A stretch of DNA of 64,000 bases from Fibrivirga algicola (GCF_011742925.1 NZ_WAEL01000001.1:1054001-1118000); one strand, 5' to 3'; numbered from the stretch's first letter, positions 34,152 to 43,864 are shown. Notes: generated from the sequence alone by a model not told the origin. Made by a program: numbers and translations.

Positions 34152-35984
34152 ATGCCTTATTTTATACTTCATACTAATTCGCTGATGGCACTCAGCCTGG
34201 CGTTGGTGATGGGTAGTATGTGGATCTTTGTGTTACGGTCGCCCACAAAGACACTGACGCGTAACTGGTTGATGATGTTTTATCTATGTCAGTTAACTTG
34301 GCAGATCAGCGAAATCTTTCATTACGCAGTTCACCCAGACTACATTGGCAGTCTACCCTATAAACTTCTACTCACGTGTTGGACATTCCCGGCCCTCGCG
34401 CTGGTCGAAATAGCGTTTATTCAATTCAACTACGTATTCCTGAATGATACGTTCCCCAACGAACGACGGATTGTTCGATTCCTGTCGTTTGGCCTCGGTA
34501 CCTTACTATGCCTGTTTACGGTCTGGAACGAGTTCTATAATGACAGCAACCTGAACCACCTCAACTTCGCCGGGTTTCTATACGGCTCACTCACCAACGT
34601 GTGGGCCCTCATTGTGTGTATTCGAAAAGCCATTGCGCTAAGAAATCACCACCCGCAAATTGCCATAGGCATTCGGTGGATGACGGCAGTCAACGTCATC
34701 TTTGTTGTGATGTGCCTCGTTGTCATCTCTGTTGGTTTTTATTCCAAGATTGGCTACTGGACCTACTCTACGTTGCTTTGGTTTGGCAACTTAGCCGAGA
34801 TTATTGTGTATCTGGTCTTCTCCGCCATACCCACTACCCTGAAAGTCAAACAGATAGGCTTTGCGCAGATCATTGTTGCGTCGATTTTACTGACAGTTAT
34901 GCTGGTGTTCTGCCCGCCGGTCGACATTCTTAATTTACCTGCACGTCTGGCTCAGCAGGATAGCCTGCTGAAAATCGCGTTGCTAATAATTGGCACGGCG
35001 GCCATCAATTTCCTGCTGTTGCCCCGGCTGATCAACGCTACCCTGACCCAGCCTGTCCTACGTTTACTCGATGGGGTACAGCATATTAATGCTGGTGATT
35101 TAACGGTACAGGTCGTGCAGACAACGCAGGATGAGGTGGGAGTGCTCACGCAACATTTCAATCAGATGACCCGCTCACTCTATGAAGCTCGCACCGAACT
35201 GACTCATTATGCCCAGACTTTGGAAGACCAGGTAGCCGACCGCACGGCCGAACTCCTGGCCGACAAAGCCCGCATTGAAGAACAGTCGGAACAGTTGCAG
35301 ACAGTTATGCGCGAATTGCATCACCGCGTGAAGAATAACCTGGCTATCGTGTCGGGCTTGTTAAGTCTACAATTGAATCGGCTTGAAGACGAGCAGGCAA
35401 TCAAGGCGTTTCAGGAAGGGCAGCGCCGTATTGAGGCTATATCGCTGATTCATCAGCGTTTATACCAGTCCAATGAATTAACCGCCATTCATATGGGTCA
35501 GTTTCTGGAAGAGTTGACAACGGGCATCATGCAGGCGTATGGATACTCAACGCAGTCGGTTAATCTGGCCATCAATAGTGACGTAGATGTGCTGGATATT
35601 GATATGGCTGTTCCAATAAGCCTGATTATCAATGAGCTGCTAACCAACTGTTTCAAATATGCGGTGCCCAACGTACCCAGCCCAAGTTTGTCGATTTCGT
35701 TGCTCAAGCAGAAAGGGTTGCTGCTAGAGGTAGCAGATAACGGTCCCGGCATCAATATCGACCTTTGGAACAAACCCACTACCTCCTTTGGCAAACGCCT
35801 GATTAAGGGGCTCAGCGAACAAATTGGGGGCACGCTGTTGGTTACAAATCTGGCGCTGGAAATCGAGGCTAAAGCGGTGCCCACCCGGCTGGCAATGAGT
35901 ACTACACAGCACCAGACGGGCGCTAACGAAAGCCAGGGAACCCTATTTCAACTGCATATCCCGGAGCTCAAAACCGTGCGCTGA
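34152..35984 (+). CDS. Sensor histidine kinase (HisKA_2, 7TM input)
   Basis: This is a 610-residue kinase. The first 300 residues carry eight or so hydrophobic segments typical of a 7TM-like N-terminal sensor. A HAMP-like linker follows (NAGDLTVQVVQTTQDEVGVL) and then a coiled coil. The phospho-acceptor motif is ELHHRVKNNLAIVSGLLSLQ (HisKA_2/HWE type). The ATPase domain has NELLTNCFKYA and VADNGPGI. No response regulator is adjacent, so the partner is elsewhere. It converges on hisS. The 33835-34151 gap holds no gene. Confidence 0.85.
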   Translation: MPYFILHTNSLMALSLALVMGSMWIFVLRSPTKTLTRNWLMMFYLCQLTWQISEIFHYAVHPDYIGSLPYKLLLTCWTFPALALVEIAFIQFNYVFLNDTFPNERRIVRFLSFGLGTLLCLFTVWNEFYNDSNLNHLNFAGFLYGSLTNVWALIVCIRKAIALRNHHPQIAIGIRWMTAVNVIFVVMCLVVISVGFYSKIGYWTYSTLLWFGNLAEIIVYLVFSAIPTTLKVKQIGFAQIIVASILLTVMLVFCPPVDILNLPARLAQQDSLLKIALLIIGTAAINFLLLPRLINATLTQPVLRLLDGVQHINAGDLTVQVVQTTQDEVGVLTQHFNQMTRSLYEARTELTHYAQTLEDQVADRTAELLADKARIEEQSEQLQTVMRELHHRVKNNLAIVSGLLSLQLNRLEDEQAIKAFQEGQRRIEAISLIHQRLYQSNELTAIHMGQFLEELTTGIMQAYGYSTQSVNLAINSDVDVLDIDMAVPISLIINELLTNCFKYAVPNVPSPSLSISLLKQKGLLLEVADNGPGINIDLWNKPTTSFGKRLIKGLSEQIGGTLLVTNLALEIEAKAVPTRLAMSTTQHQTGANESQGTLFQLHIPELKTVR

Positions 35985-36025
35985 GTCGCGTGGATAGGTG
36001 CGCCATCACGTCCCTAAAAAGGTCT

Positions 36026-37390
36026 TTAGCGGTGACTCAGTAAATCGATAATTGCCGGTGCTGACAGTTTTTGTTGTTCACCACTTACCATGTTCTTAAC
36101 CGACAGCAGCCCCGACTGTACTTCGTCTGAGCCAATGAGTACTACGTACGGAATCTGCTTCTGGTTAGCATAATCGAGTTGCTTTTTCACTTTGGCCAGA
36201 TCCGGGTACAGTTCGGCAGGTACGTTGGCGGCGCGCAACTGACTCAGTAGGGGTAAGGCCAGTGCTCGTCCCTGTGCGTCGAAACAGGCGAGTAATACCT
36301 GCGTACCCTGACCTGCCGAAGCGGGGAACAGCTGGAGTTCGTCCATCACGTCATAAATGCGGTCTACGCCAAACGAAATACCCACGCCCGATAGGCCTGG
36401 CATGCCGAACGTACCGGTGAGATTATCGTAGCGACCACCTCCGCTGACGCTGCCAATGGAAACGCCGTTGGCTTTAACCTCAAAAATAGCGCCCGTATAA
36501 TAAGACAGTCCCCGAGCCAGTGTTACGTCAATTTCTACCCGTGAATCGGCTAAACCCAGCCCATCAGCTAGTTGTAAGGTCTCGTCAAGCTCGGCAATTC
36601 CCTGCTGCGCCAGAGCCGACTGAGCCAGCCAGGTACGTAGACTGGCGAGCACATCGGCAGGTAGGCCGTTAATGGTAAATAGGGGCTGAAGAGCCGTAAT
36701 ATTCTCGTCGGTAAAGCCCCGTTCGCGCAATTCGTCGATTACTTTTTCCTGCCCAATCTTATCCAGCTTGTCAATAGCAACGGCCAGTGTGCTCTCTTCG
36801 CCCGGCCGACCAATAGCTTCAGCAATGCCTGCCAGAATCTTGCGGTTATTTACCTTTAGGGTGAAATTTCTTACGCCCAGATTCCGAAACACCTCATGAA
36901 CCATGAGGACAATTTCGGCTTCACAGAGAAGCGAATCAGTACCTACTACGTCGGCGTCGCATTGGTAAAATTCGCGGTAACGGCCTTTTTGAGGTCGATC
37001 GGCGCGCCAAACGGGTTGCATCTGATATCGCTTGAAGGGCATGGGCAACGCGTGCCGATTCATGACTACGTACCTGGCAAACGGCACGGTCAGGTCATAG
37101 CGCAATCCTTTTTCGGCGAGGCGGGGGGTCAGTTTTTTGCTGCCCTGGGCTAGATCCGCTTCGGTGAGGCCCGCCGAAAAATCGCCTGAATTCAAAATTT
37201 TAAATAAGAGTTGGTCACCTTCGTCGCCATACTTACCGGTCAGCGTCGAGAGGTTTTCCATGCTGGGTGTTTCGAGGGGTTGGAACCCAAAACGGCGGAA
37301 TGTTTGCCGGATGGTATCGAAGATAAACAGCCGTTTGCTCATCTGCTCCGGCCCAAAATCGCGCGTCCCTTTAACAAGTGATGGTTTCAT
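36026..37390 (-). CDS. hisS: Histidyl-tRNA synthetase
   Basis: This 454-residue class II synthetase begins with KPSLVKGTRDFGPEQM. It shows motif 2 (QPVWRADRPQKGRYREFYQC), the HisA-type ARGLSYYTGAIFEV and GGGRYDNLTG, then a C-terminal anticodon domain (SQLRAANVPAELYPD ... GLLSVKNMVSG). It charges tRNA-His. A TACCTTTG -7 element lies only 5 nt before the start (37402-37395), so the mRNA may be leaderless. Confidence 0.96.
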   Translation of the reverse strand: MKPSLVKGTRDFGPEQMSKRLFIFDTIRQTFRRFGFQPLETPSMENLSTLTGKYGDEGDQLLFKILNSGDFSAGLTEADLAQGSKKLTPRLAEKGLRYDLTVPFARYVVMNRHALPMPFKRYQMQPVWRADRPQKGRYREFYQCDADVVGTDSLLCEAEIVLMVHEVFRNLGVRNFTLKVNNRKILAGIAEAIGRPGEESTLAVAIDKLDKIGQEKVIDELRERGFTDENITALQPLFTINGLPADVLASLRTWLAQSALAQQGIAELDETLQLADGLGLADSRVEIDVTLARGLSYYTGAIFEVKANGVSIGSVSGGGRYDNLTGTFGMPGLSGVGISFGVDRIYDVMDELQLFPASAGQGTQVLLACFDAQGRALALPLLSQLRAANVPAELYPDLAKVKKQLDYANQKQIPYVVLIGSDEVQSGLLSVKNMVSGEQQKLSAPAIIDLLSHR

Positions 37391-37394
37391 GCCA

Positions 37395-37402
37395 CAAAGG
37401 TA
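37395..37402 (-). promoter_or_regulatory. -7 element of hisS, leaderless type
   Basis: TACCTTTG (minus strand, 37402-37395) matches TAnnTTTG and ends 5 nt before the hisS ATG, leaving almost no leader. On the plus strand TAGCTTTG (37475-37482) may serve the divergent AlgI-like gene. Confidence 0.45.
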
Positions 37403-37571
37403 CGGCGGCGTTCGGAATGGCCGCAGAAAGACCTAAACGAGATAAGCGCATTTTTAGAACCATTCGATTCCGCGTAGCTTTGTGATTCGTATTGTGCTTC
37501 GGTAGCGAGTCAGAAAGATGAGATTACTCCTGAGGTGTTCGTGTCGAAAAAAGCCAAGTCAATCCTAAGTA

Positions 37572-39014
37572 ATGCTTTTTAACTCCCTTCATTTCCTACT
37601 GTTCTTTCTGTTTACGACGCTGGCTTACTTCAGTTTGCCCTTGCGCGGACGGTGGGTATTGCTGCTCGTAGCCAGCTGCTATTTCTACATGGCGTTCATT
37701 CCGGTTTACCTGCTCATTCTGGGCTTGGTCATCGGAATTGACTACGTGGCTGGTATATACATCGAACGATCCGAAGGGCCACGAAGGCGGTTGCTACTGA
37801 TCATTAGCCTGATTGCCAACGTTGGGCTACTCGCCTTTTTCAAGTACTACGATTTTTTCCACGTACAGATTACGACCTTTCTGGCCACGTTCGGGCTGTC
37901 GCATTCGGTGCCTATGCTGGGCGATCTGATTCCCGGCATTGTGCTGCCTATCGGTTTGTCGTTTCACACGTTCCAGTCGATCAGCTACACCATCGAGGTG
38001 TACCGGGGTAACCAGAAAGCCGAGCGTAACCTCGGTGTGTATGCGCTATACGTCCTGTTTTACCCGCAGTTGGTGGCGGGACCGATCGAACGGCCACAGA
38101 ATATTCTGCACCAATTCCACGCCTTCCAACCTTTCGACTGGACGCGTGTACGCTACGGATTGCTCATGATGGCGGGTGGTTTTGTCAAGAAAGTGGTCAT
38201 TGCCGACCGAATGGCCCTGGTGGTTGACCCGGCTTTCCGGCATATCGACACCTCAAACGGTTCGACGCTTCTGCTGGCGGTCGTGTTTTATTCTATCCAG
38301 ATCTACTGCGACTTTTCGGGCTACACCGACATTGCGATTGGTGCGGGGCAAGTGCTGGGAATCAAGATGATGAAGAACTTCGATACCCCTTATCTGGCTT
38401 CGTCGATCTCTGATTTCTGGCGGCGGTGGCATATCTCGCTGTCGAGCTGGTTCCGCGACTATGTATATATCCCCTTGGGGGGCAACCGCGTGTCTACCAA
38501 TCGAACGTACCTAAACACGCTCATCGTTTTTGGGCTGAGCGGGCTATGGCACGGTGCCGACTGGAAGTTCATCATCTGGGGTCTTCTGCACGGTATCTAC
38601 CTGATTATTGGCCAGGTATGGACAAGACGTCGGCGAGCCGATACGCTGGAAGTAGTGCCGGTAAAATCGCAGATTAAAGGGCTGGCAGTACATCGCGTAA
38701 ATCAGCTGCTCACCTTCGCGCTGGTAACGTTGACGTGGGTGTTTTTCCGGGCCGCCAGCACCAGCGATGCCCTGGTTGTGCTGGGCAAACTGTTTACCGT
38801 TGATTTTTCGGAGCCTGTGCAAACAACTGTGTCGGTGGTTGAACTGGCTTTTTGTGCCTTTTTGATTGGTAGTCTGTTGCTTGAACCTCGCTGGATTGCG
38901 TTCACGAAACGGGTTACGACCAGCCAGTTCTGGGTGCTCATTATCCTGCTGGCGCTGCTCTGCTATTTCTTTGGTGTATTCACAGCTAACCAATTTATTT
39001 ATTTCCAGTTCTGA
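37572..39014 (+). CDS. MBOAT acyltransferase, AlgI-like
   Basis: This is a 480-residue multi-pass membrane O-acyltransferase. It shows FKYYDFF, IVLPIGLSFHTFQSISYTIE, DFSGYTDIAIGAG, and a conserved active-site His in SGLWHGADWKFIIWG. AlgI-type proteins pass acetyl groups across the membrane to an AlgJ/X-like partner for polysaccharide O-acetylation. Its stop overlaps the next gene's ATG by one base (TGATGA context), so they form a pair. Confidence 0.85.
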   Translation: MLFNSLHFLLFFLFTTLAYFSLPLRGRWVLLLVASCYFYMAFIPVYLLILGLVIGIDYVAGIYIERSEGPRRRLLLIISLIANVGLLAFFKYYDFFHVQITTFLATFGLSHSVPMLGDLIPGIVLPIGLSFHTFQSISYTIEVYRGNQKAERNLGVYALYVLFYPQLVAGPIERPQNILHQFHAFQPFDWTRVRYGLLMMAGGFVKKVVIADRMALVVDPAFRHIDTSNGSTLLLAVVFYSIQIYCDFSGYTDIAIGAGQVLGIKMMKNFDTPYLASSISDFWRRWHISLSSWFRDYVYIPLGGNRVSTNRTYLNTLIVFGLSGLWHGADWKFIIWGLLHGIYLIIGQVWTRRRRADTLEVVPVKSQIKGLAVHRVNQLLTFALVTLTWVFFRAASTSDALVVLGKLFTVDFSEPVQTTVSVVELAFCAFLIGSLLLEPRWIAFTKRVTTSQFWVLIILLALLCYFFGVFTANQFIYFQF

Positions 39015-40087
39015 TGAATAAATCAATGATTGTCAGTTTGGTACGTCTAGGGTTCATGGCTGCGTCGGGGGCATTGCTGGTAGTTGCACTCTCGCCGCCA
39101 ATGCAGCGATGGCTGGATGCACATGGCTTCATTCCCAATCAGTACAGCTATGGTGATTTGTACAACATGGCCAATTTACCTGCTTTTAAAGAGACCGACA
39201 TTGCAGCCAATGGCGACCTCACCGAAGCAGATAAGCCAGCTGTTCATTACCCCGATGTTGATCTGTACACACTCGGAGATAGTTTTACGAATATTGATAC
39301 CAGCTTCTACGCCGGAAACCGCAATTTTCACCGCTGGGTGGGCAACAAGATTCCGCTGGAGGTAACGCTCGATACGACGAAAAAGAATGTCCTGGTTGTT
39401 CAGGTCATTGAACGGGTGCTTCAGGAACGCATGTACTCGCCGGAGTATGAGGCAATGTTTATTAACGGTGGGTTTGTTCCGAAGTCGGCCAACAGACAGC
39501 CAAATAAGCCCGTAGCAGTCGATGATAGCCCCGAAACGCCAACCCCGTGGCTATTGGCCCGTTTTGGCGAGCAGATCAATCAGCGGATCGAGTTCCTCAT
39601 ATTCAACAGTCCTCTCTTCGTTCGCTTCAAAGAAGCCAAGGCCGAGTTGATGCTAAATCTTTTCGGCCGAACTACCGGAACAGCTGTTTCGACCGATAGG
39701 AAGCATCTGTTTTATCAGGTAGAGGTCGATTCAACAACGAGTTATAGCTCGTTTTTCAAAATTTCAGATGCTCGTCTGGATACGGTGGTTACCAATTTCA
39801 ATAACCTGCGTCGGCATTACCTGAAGATGGGATTTAATGAAGTGTATGTTTGCCTGGTGCCCAATAAAGTAACAATTCTTGAGCCAACCCGCGGAACGTA
39901 TAATCATCAAATCGAGCGTATAGAAGCAAATCCCCGGTTCGAAGCCCCTATTATTACAACGATTGATACCCTACGGCAACATCCGGATTGGTATCATCTG
40001 GGGGACGGTCACTGGAATAAAAAGGGGAAAAAATTCTGGCTTAGGCAGGTCAATCAGGTGGCCGCTTCCTGGTCATCGAAAAAGTGA
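39014..40087 (+). CDS. AlgJ/AlgX-like polysaccharide acetylation partner
   Basis: This 357-residue protein has an N-terminal membrane anchor or signal (LGFMAASGALLVVALS). TLGDSFTN (Ser in a GDS motif) and DGHWNKKG near the end are the SGNH-like catalytic Ser and Asp-x-His of the AlgJ/AlgX acetyltransferase family. It lies in the periplasm and would take acetyl from the upstream AlgI-like protein. The identity is from motifs and gene pairing. The glycan substrate is unknown. Confidence 0.7.
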   Translation: MNKSMIVSLVRLGFMAASGALLVVALSPPMQRWLDAHGFIPNQYSYGDLYNMANLPAFKETDIAANGDLTEADKPAVHYPDVDLYTLGDSFTNIDTSFYAGNRNFHRWVGNKIPLEVTLDTTKKNVLVVQVIERVLQERMYSPEYEAMFINGGFVPKSANRQPNKPVAVDDSPETPTPWLLARFGEQINQRIEFLIFNSPLFVRFKEAKAELMLNLFGRTTGTAVSTDRKHLFYQVEVDSTTSYSSFFKISDARLDTVVTNFNNLRRHYLKMGFNEVYVCLVPNKVTILEPTRGTYNHQIERIEANPRFEAPIITTIDTLRQHPDWYHLGDGHWNKKGKKFWLRQVNQVAASWSSKK

Positions 40088-40142
40088 CTGTACTGATTGC
40101 AGTTATACGGAAACTCACCGTTTCACCTCACAAAAATTCATA

Positions 40143-40352
40143 ATGGACGTAAAAGATAGTAACGGAGCCCTGCTCACCGATGGCGATTCGGTCACGCTGA
40201 TTAAAGACCTGAAGGTCAAAGGATCATCGACCGTTCTTAAGCGGGGTACAACGGTCAAAAAAATTCGCCTGACGGAAGACCCTGCTGAGGTAGACTGCCG
40301 AATTGGAGGAACAGCGATGGTCTTACGGACCGAATTTCTGAAGAAGGTGTAG
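40143..40352 (+). CDS. YjdM/PhnA C-terminal-domain protein
   Basis: This 69-residue protein matches the beta-barrel C-terminal half of YjdM (PhnA): DSNGALLTDGDSVTLIKDLK, VKGSSTVLKRGT, EVDCRIGG and RTEFLKKV. The N-terminal zinc ribbon of the full family (about 110 residues) is absent, a form common in Bacteroidetes. Despite the name, a link to phosphonate use is not supported. It lies 55 bp after the AlgJ-like gene. Confidence 0.75.
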   Translation: MDVKDSNGALLTDGDSVTLIKDLKVKGSSTVLKRGTTVKKIRLTEDPAEVDCRIGGTAMVLRTEFLKKV

Positions 40353-40410
40353 GTGTAGGTATTACCGGGCAAAATTCAGGAGCAATGCCACTTTTTTGCC
40401 TGAAAATGCC

Positions 40411-40418
40411 TACTTTTG
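40411..40418 (+). promoter_or_regulatory. -7 element before the small basic protein
   Basis: TACTTTTG fits TAnnTTTG and lies 40 nt before the ATG at 40458. No correctly spaced TTG was found. Confidence 0.4.
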
Positions 40419-40457
40419 CGTTCCAAAAATTGAACCGACAATTAACGATATATCACA

Positions 40458-40613
40458 ATGGGAGTTACCAAACTACTTCGGAAAGGCCGTAAAAACCGTG
40501 CTACCGCCAATAATGCAGTTAAAGCTATCAAGCAACTGACGCTTAAGCCAACGATCAAGAACGTTGACGTAGAAGCTATCAAAGCCTCTTTCGCTGAAAA
40601 TAAGGCAGCTTAA
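40458..40613 (+). CDS. Small basic protein, 51 residues
   Basis: A short conserved-looking gene below the usual length cut. The product starts GVTKLLRKGRKNRATANNAV and continues with KAIKQLTLKPTIKNVDVEAI, KASFAENKAA. It is highly basic, without Cys, and probably helical. I remember proteins of this type in Cytophagales without a function. It has its own promoter element and a hairpin downstream (40626-40670). Confidence 0.65.
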   Translation: MGVTKLLRKGRKNRATANNAVKAIKQLTLKPTIKNVDVEAIKASFAENKAA

Positions 40614-40625
40614 TTAATTAGTTTC

Positions 40626-40670
40626 AGCGGCGTTGCTATTCACCAGATCGGTAAACAGCAATGCCGCTTG
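40626..40670 (+). terminator. Hairpin after the small basic gene
   Basis: AGCGGCGTTGCT pairs with AGCAATGCCGCT around a 20-nt loop, with one mismatch. A further hairpin (GGCTCCGTC / GACGGAGC) overlaps the end of the convergent gene at 40688. Confidence 0.5.
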
Positions 40671-40687
40671 ACATATGAAACTACCGG

Positions 40688-41038
40688 TCAAGAGGCTCCG
40701 TCCCGTTTAGGTGACGGAGCTTTTCGTTTTTTATTGAATTCCTTCTGACGCCGCTTAATTTCTTGCCGGATAATCTGTCGGGTATCGATCATCACCCGAA
40801 ACCGGATCGCGGAGCCGAAAATAGATAACCCGCCGTTGATCAGGATCAGGCTATAGGTCCCTTTCATAAACCAGCGGATAAACGGGGCCCCTGTTTGCAT
40901 TTCATAGCCGGCACCGGTAAACACACACAAACCAAAGCCAATCAGCAACAGCCCCGCCGGGGCCATGATCAGCCACTTTGTGCGGGCACTCATGCGTTTA
41001 ACCAACCGCTGTCCGGGCGGCTTTGGAGGATTGGCCAT
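40688..41038 (-). CDS. Two-helix membrane protein
   Basis: This is a 116-residue protein with a basic N-terminus, two transmembrane helices (KWLIMAPAGLLLIGFGLCVF; GTYSLILINGGLSIFGSAI) and a long basic C-terminal tail (RQIIRQEIKRRQKEFNKKRK). No family was recognised. It is probably inner-membrane with both ends in the cytoplasm. Confidence 0.65.
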   Translation of the reverse strand: MANPPKPPGQRLVKRMSARTKWLIMAPAGLLLIGFGLCVFTGAGYEMQTGAPFIRWFMKGTYSLILINGGLSIFGSAIRFRVMIDTRQIIRQEIKRRQKEFNKKRKAPSPKRDGAS

Positions 41039-41089
41039 GCTACGTCGTTGGGGGATACTGTGGCGTAAAGAGCTGCAAAATACAGCGTT

Positions 41090-42097
41090 TCATTTACCCG
41101 TTGATGTCTGAAGGGGCTCCGTTGTGTTTTTTTGCTGAAATAGGTGAAACAATTCCCCCAAAAAGCCCAACCCATAAGCAGAAAGCTGAGTTACGGCCGC
41201 CTGCAAACTTAACCAGCCAATAGACAGGCTTTTCTCTTGTCGGCTCGCGTCTACGAAGACAAGTAACCCAAATAGCAGGTAAAGCCCGGCTACTGCTCCC
41301 CCCAGTGCGGGCCATAGCAGCCCGATTAGCGGCAGAGTGAGCAAGCCCAGCGTGAAGACGACGGGAAAGGTGTGAACGAGCTTTACCGGTATGCCAAACG
41401 ACCGCTGGAGCTGTACCCGTGTTCGGCCGAAGTTGATGATCTGCCGGAAGAAGGCAGCCAACGTACCCCGCCGTTTGTGATATACAACCGCTTCGGGAAT
41501 AAGACCCACCCGGTAGCCAAGCCGGATAAGCCGTGTGCTCAGTTCCATGTCTTCACCCATGTCACGTTTGGCAAAGCCGCCAGTTTCTGCAAACACCCGC
41601 CGGGAGAGACCCATATTGAATGATCTGGGCAGAAATATCCCCCCCACATTCTGCTTCTTTCCCCGAATGCCACCCGTTGTAAACACCGACGTCATGGCAT
41701 AACTGATCGCTTTCTGAGTGGCCGAAAAGTCGGGACTAGCCCCGTCGGGGCCGCCAAATGCATCAAGGGGTGTGTGCTGTAGGTAGGTTGCTACAGTGGC
41801 CAGGTACGTAGGTGGCACAACGGCATCTGAATCGAACACGATGAAGTAATCGCCCTGTGCACGTTCGAACCCATAGTTGCGTGAAAACCCCTGCCCGGTA
41901 TTTGGCTTATCGAAGTAACGTACCTGGAGTTTGTCCAGGTACGTTGCCACTATCTGATCGGCTTTCACGGTCGAGCCATCTTCAACAACCAGCACTTCAA
42001 AGTTTGTCAACGTTTGCCGGGTCAGGCTGTCGAGCAAATCTGCCAGCTCGTCGGGGCGATTATAGACGGGAATAATGACAGAGAAATTCATGCTCAA
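41090..42097 (-). CDS. Family 2 glycosyltransferase
   Basis: This is a 335-residue protein with an N-terminal GT-A fold: FSVIIPVYNRPDELADLLDS, VLVVEDGST, and the DxD region VFDSDAVVP. GEDMELSTRLIRLGYRVG is the following acid motif. A C-terminal hydrophobic region (VFTLGLLTLPLIGLLWPALG, AGLYLLFGLLVFVD) anchors it in the membrane. The acceptor is unknown. It overlaps the 42094 gene by 4 bp, so the two are one unit. Confidence 0.85.
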   Translation of the reverse strand: MSMNFSVIIPVYNRPDELADLLDSLTRQTLTNFEVLVVEDGSTVKADQIVATYLDKLQVRYFDKPNTGQGFSRNYGFERAQGDYFIVFDSDAVVPPTYLATVATYLQHTPLDAFGGPDGASPDFSATQKAISYAMTSVFTTGGIRGKKQNVGGIFLPRSFNMGLSRRVFAETGGFAKRDMGEDMELSTRLIRLGYRVGLIPEAVVYHKRRGTLAAFFRQIINFGRTRVQLQRSFGIPVKLVHTFPVVFTLGLLTLPLIGLLWPALGGAVAGLYLLFGLLVFVDASRQEKSLSIGWLSLQAAVTQLSAYGLGFLGELFHLFQQKNTTEPLQTSTGK

Positions 42098-42519
42098 TAG
42101 GGTGTATCCTGCAAGTAAGGTGGTTGAAGAATGGGTAAATCCTTACGGTTGGGGCGGTATTTTGTGAAAAGGCTGAACTGCCCGCCTTCGCGTAGCACTC
42201 GCCTGATAAGGTCTACGTCCACATTATCCCACCCCCAAGCCCATCCACTACCTAAATCCGGTTCGATGAGCAATCTTCTTTCAGATACGAGGAAGTAGGC
42301 CCTGTGCGGTCTACCGAAGCCGCTATGATCCGTGAATTTGTAGTCAACACGGAGTTCGGTGCAAAGGCAATTTTTTCGTTCGTCCAGCAAATGACGCAGA
42401 ACGGCTTTTTGGCCCTGTTCGGCAGAAGCAACCACAACGTTCACTCCTTCACAGTAAGATGCCCGCCAAAAGAGTAACGCAATCGTAGCACATCCGATCA
42501 GTAGAAACAATTTGCCCAT
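42094..42519 (-). CDS. Hypothetical membrane-anchored protein
   Basis: This 141-residue protein has an N-terminal signal anchor (GKLFLLIGCATIALLFWRAS). The rest contains DERKNCLCTELRVDYKF, ERRLLIEPDLGSGWAWGWDN and a basic tail. No domain was recognised. It is coupled to the glycosyltransferase by a 4-bp overlap and lies 13 bp after hemL. Confidence 0.5.
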   Translation of the reverse strand: MGKLFLLIGCATIALLFWRASYCEGVNVVVASAEQGQKAVLRHLLDERKNCLCTELRVDYKFTDHSGFGRPHRAYFLVSERRLLIEPDLGSGWAWGWDNVDVDLIRRVLREGGQFSLFTKYRPNRKDLPILQPPYLQDTPY

Positions 42520-42532
42520 TGCTATCCGACTG

Positions 42533-43819
42533 TTACTGAGTGACGGCAGTCAGCGCCGCTTCGTTGGCCTGAATGACCTGCTCAATTAGCTCGTCGGTGA
42601 GGGCGGTAGACACAAACAGGCTTTCGTATTGAGCCGGGGCCAGGTAAACGCCCTGATCGAGCATGGCGTGGAAATAACGGCCAAACAGCGGAATGTCTGA
42701 GGTTTTGGCCGAATCAAGATCCATCACCGGCTTATCGGTCATGAACATCGTAAACATAGAGCCAATCTGATTCACCGTATAATTCAGGCCGAGTGTGGCG
42801 GCGCTATTGCGGAAACCGGTAGCCAGGCGCAGACCAATCTCATCCAGTCGGGTATATACCTCTGGGTGGTCATTCAGGTAGTGCAGCATGGCCAGACCTG
42901 CCGACATAGCAATTGGGTTCCCTGACAACGTACCTGCCTGATACACTGGCCCGGCTGGTGACACCATGTTCATGATGTCTGTCCGGCCGCCATAAGCACC
43001 GACGGGCATGCCACCGCCAATAATTTTACCCATCGTAGTGAGGTCGGGCGTAATGCCGAATCGCTCCTGTGCGCCACCTTTGGCAAGGCGAAACCCTGTC
43101 ATTACTTCATCGAAGATCAGCACAATGCCGTGCTTCGTGCAGAGGTCACGGATGCCCTGCAGGAATCCGGGTTCGGGCAATACGCAGCCCATGTTGCCAA
43201 CTACGGGCTCCAGAATAAGGGCGGCAATCTGATTGGGATTAGCGTCGATGAGCCGTTCTACTGCAGCCAGGTTATTGTAAGGGGCCGTAAGAGTGTCGTG
43301 CGCTGTTGCCTTGGTTACGCCGGGGCTGTCTGGAGTGCCCATGGTCATGGCCCCGCTGCCGGCGGCAATCAAAAATGAATCACCGTGGCCGTGGTAGCAC
43401 CCTTCAAATTTGATCAGCTTATCACGGCCGGTAAACCCACGAGCCACCCGAATGGCAGCCATAGTGGCTTCCGTGCCTGAATTCACCATCCGGACTTTCT
43501 CTACCGACGGCACCATCGAAATAATCAGTTCCGCCATTTCGACCTCTTTGCGCGTGGGCGCCCCAAAGGAGAAGGAGTGCTGAATGGCATCCCGAACGGC
43601 CCGCTCAACCGGTTCGAAGGCATGACCAAGGATCATGGGACCCCACGAATTGATCAACTCAATATACTGGCGATCATCTTCGTCGGTGACATAGGCACCT
43701 TTGGCTGATTTTATAAAAAGTGGACTACCGCCTACCGCTCTGAATGCCCGTACAGGTGAATTAACGCCGCCAGGAATCAGTAGTTTCGCTTGTTCAAATA
43801 AGGTTTCGCTTGTGGTCAT
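42533..43819 (-). CDS. hemL: Glutamate-1-semialdehyde 2,1-aminomutase
   Basis: This 428-residue PLP enzyme converts glutamate-1-semialdehyde to 5-aminolevulinate for heme. It shows IPGGVNSPVRAFRAVGGSP, NSGTEATMAAIRVARG, GCYHGHGDSFL, the PLP-binding Asp region (LIFDEVMTGFR) and the Schiff-base Lys in MGKIIGGGMPVGAYGGR. The length is standard. Confidence 0.96.
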   Translation of the reverse strand: MTTSETLFEQAKLLIPGGVNSPVRAFRAVGGSPLFIKSAKGAYVTDEDDRQYIELINSWGPMILGHAFEPVERAVRDAIQHSFSFGAPTRKEVEMAELIISMVPSVEKVRMVNSGTEATMAAIRVARGFTGRDKLIKFEGCYHGHGDSFLIAAGSGAMTMGTPDSPGVTKATAHDTLTAPYNNLAAVERLIDANPNQIAALILEPVVGNMGCVLPEPGFLQGIRDLCTKHGIVLIFDEVMTGFRLAKGGAQERFGITPDLTTMGKIIGGGMPVGAYGGRTDIMNMVSPAGPVYQAGTLSGNPIAMSAGLAMLHYLNDHPEVYTRLDEIGLRLATGFRNSAATLGLNYTVNQIGSMFTMFMTDKPVMDLDSAKTSDIPLFGRYFHAMLDQGVYLAPAQYESLFVSTALTDELIEQVIQANEAALTAVTQ

Positions 43820-43864
43820 AGTGTAATGGCGAACGCGTGTACTGGTCTGTACACCGTGCGTTCG

